Assembly (NCBI RefSeq): GCF_002127265.1
Contig: NZ_NFUU01000001.1
Span: 2,984,040-3,048,039, forward strand
Direction: 5' to 3'
DNA: 64,000 nt
Source: Hydrogenophaga sp. IBVHS1
GTDB lineage: Bacteria > Pseudomonadota > Gammaproteobacteria > Burkholderiales > Burkholderiaceae_C
Below are positions 62,690-64,000 of the stretch, piece after piece. Position numbers and translations under genes: made by a program. The first letter of the stretch is position 1; the number at the start of each line of letters is the position of its first letter. A model generated the notes under the pieces. It ran no database searches, was not told where the DNA came from, and saw only the letters and a list, made by a program, of their open reading frames with translations.

Positions 62690-64000
62690 TCAGACGCGGG
62701 CGTCGATGTATGCCGCAAAGTGCTCGCCTACGACGGACTCCACCCTGGCAAGTTGCTCATCGGTCAGGCCTTCCGCCAGTTTACGCTTGCGTTTGGACAG
62801 CGTGCCGTTGCCCTGAACGATGACATCGATGAGGGTATTCAGCTGGGACTGGCGCATGTCCAGCCAGGCTTCCAAGTCCTTGACCGTGTTGTCGTGAGCG
62901 CGCAGGTAGATCACCTCGGAAAGCAGATCCTCTTCAACGCACAGCTTGCAGCATTCCAGGATGAATTCGCACAGGTCGGTTGCGTCGAAGTAAGCGTACA
63001 GCCACTGCGGCTGTGGTGACTTGACCAGGATCGTTGCGCTATCGCCGTCCAGCATGTATTCCAGCAGATCCGTGCGTGGGCGTGAATAGCTCTTCAACAG
63101 CTTCGAGTAGCGCTCAAGCTGGCTCAGCATGCGGGCCGACAAAGGCAGCACGACGCCCCCGGGGGTGAAACCGGCCTGGCGAAGCACGTGGTGGAGCAAG
63201 AACCGGTGCAGTCGCCCGTTGCCGTCAAAGAAGGGGTGCACAAACACAAGTCCGAACGAGGCGCAAGCGGCCGCGACAACGGGATCGAGTTCGCCGTTGG
63301 ACGCGGCTGTTGCCAGTGCGGCAACGTCATCCATCATGGGGTCGACCAATTCGACGGGCGGAGGGATGAAGTCTGCGATGTTGCGCATGCGGCCTGGACG
63401 GGACAACCAGTTCTGCTTGGGGCGGTACTGGTACTCCGCTGCGTGGTCGCTGACGATCTGGTTCTGCCAGGCACACAGTTGCTCTTCCGTGAGTGGGCCG
63501 GGTTCGCCGGCGGACTCCAGCAGCTTGCGAAACCGGCCCGCGCGATGGCTGTCGGGGATTTCGTTTTCGATGTTGTAGGTCGAACGAGTCTCGGACAGGT
63601 AGAGGTAGTCCACCGCGCGCGCCAGCATCTCGGGTTCGATGCTGCTCATGGCGGTTTTCACCTTCTCAGCAAGTTCCTCCTCCAGCAAGGCAGTAAGTCG
63701 AGGCGTTCGACGAACGAGCGGGCTGTACGCGCGACCACCAAGCACGTTGTTGATGATGCCGAACTTGGCGTCCAGCACCTTGGGTCCGCAAATATGGTGC
63801 GTCGGGTCGAGCAGGAAAATTCGCGGGTTGCCGGCGGGCATGTCGTAGTCCAGCTTGTGCTCAGAGAGCCATTCCACAAGGTGGCCAGCCATTCGAGAGT
63901 AACGCGAGCTGGGCATGGCGTGCAGCCATTCCTGCACGCCGTCACGAGCCTCTTCATGTTCAAAGAGCGCCCCCAGCACCGTCAGGTTCAAGTGCTCTCG
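62690..64000 (-). CDS. Fic-family protein (N-terminus beyond right edge)
   Basis: At least 437 codons; the frame is still open at 64000, so the start is outside. The Fic core motif HPFFDGNGRLHR is intact, with the catalytic histidine, and an upstream STYNIENE gives the class II autoinhibitory pattern (S/T)xxxE(G/N). A long helical C-terminal part follows, ending in a winged-helix-like region. Fic enzymes usually AMPylate target proteins. No antitoxin gene is needed when the inhibitory helix is on the same chain. Confidence 0.9.
   Translation of the reverse strand, partial: REHLNLTVLGALFEHEEARDGVQEWLHAMPSSRYSRMAGHLVEWLSEHKLDYDMPAGNPRIFLLDPTHHICGPKVLDAKFGIINNVLGGRAYSPLVRRTPRLTALLEEELAEKVKTAMSSIEPEMLARAVDYLYLSETRSTYNIENEIPDSHRAGRFRKLLESAGEPGPLTEEQLCAWQNQIVSDHAAEYQYRPKQNWLSRPGRMRNIADFIPPPVELVDPMMDDVAALATAASNGELDPVVAAACASFGLVFVHPFFDGNGRLHRFLLHHVLRQAGFTPGGVVLPLSARMLSQLERYSKLLKSYSRPRTDLLEYMLDGDSATILVKSPQPQWLYAYFDATDLCEFILECCKLCVEEDLLSEVIYLRAHDNTVKDLEAWLDMRQSQLNTLIDVIVQGNGTLSKRKRKLAEGLTDEQLARVESVVGEHFAAYIDARV

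Noticed and set aside
1..64000. tRNA, rRNA, riboswitch or CRISPR array
   Set aside because: Intergenic gaps are short and none showed cloverleaf, conserved aptamer or spaced direct repeats by eye; the only tandem repeat is the 7-mer at 31708.

Overview
The window looks like a chromosomal segment from a high-GC beta-proteobacterium of the Burkholderiales, most likely Comamonadaceae-like. The grounds are the base composition, an orphan Bug/TctC-type periplasmic binding protein, three CaiB/BaiF CoA-transferases, and the style of the bioB and panD genes. No rRNA, tRNA, CRISPR array or intact mobile element was seen. From about 0 to 54 kb it is almost entirely acyl-CoA catabolism: nine acyl-CoA dehydrogenase (ACAD) family genes, four AMP-forming acid-CoA ligases, three type III CoA-transferases, three single-domain crotonases plus one FadJ-type fusion, two thiolase-fold proteins, two MmgE/PrpD proteins, two ETF pairs and a two-subunit biotin-dependent carboxylase.

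Layout. (1) 0-13 kb: the end of an MBL-fold gene, then a + strand run of crotonase, beta-carbonic anhydrase, MmgE/PrpD and three ACADs, the last two a probable heteromeric pair. A convergent acyl-CoA synthetase follows, then a nitroreductase, a ligase with an unusual P-loop, and a thiolase-fold/DUF35 pair that lacks thiolase cysteines and resembles steroid side-chain retro-aldolases. A fragment of a MalT-like regulator closes this block. (2) 13.3-19.5 kb: a - strand unit etfB-etfA-ACAD-Bug protein-CoA-transferase, divergent from a LysR regulator. (3) 19.5-21.3 kb: bioB-panD-bioA' on the - strand. bioA has an in-frame stop, a frameshift and a lost 3' end exactly where the LysR gene abuts, which marks a rearrangement junction. 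(4) 21.4-35.9 kb: a long - strand catabolic series with ligase, crotonase, two CoA-transferases, acetoacetyl-CoA-synthetase-like enzyme, BadI/MenB-like hydrolase, ACAD, MmgE/PrpD, a CitE-like lyase and a citryl-CoA-lyase-like protein, together with a second etfBA and a TetR regulator. (5) 36-55 kb: a + strand series divergent from that TetR: ACAD, thiolase, FadJ-like protein, geranyl/methylcrotonyl-CoA-carboxylase-like beta and alpha subunits, ACAD, degenerate ACAD, MoxR ATPase, VWA protein, Nudix-MBL fusion, thioesterase, AtuA-like protein, ACAD, TetR.

(6) 55-64 kb is different in character: small cassettes set among broken genes. A GDPD pseudogene is followed by a GST-cupin-flavoprotein-TetR operon with a clear sigma70 promoter containing a palindrome. 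Next come an IS3-type stub fused to a truncated copA, a CopZ-like chaperone, a Met-rich lipoprotein, a small secreted protein, a second decayed copper ATPase, and a Fic protein running off the right edge.

Working together, the catabolic genes could activate one or more branched or alicyclic carboxylic acids to CoA esters (ligases, CoA-transferases), oxidise them (ACADs passing electrons to the two ETFs), hydrate them (crotonases), and cleave them by several chemistries: thiolysis, retro-aldol, CitE-type lyase, BadI-type hydrolysis, and carboxylation of a 3-methyl-branched enoyl-CoA. The true substrate cannot be read from sequence; terpenoid, steroid-like side-chain or alicyclic acids are the best supported guesses.
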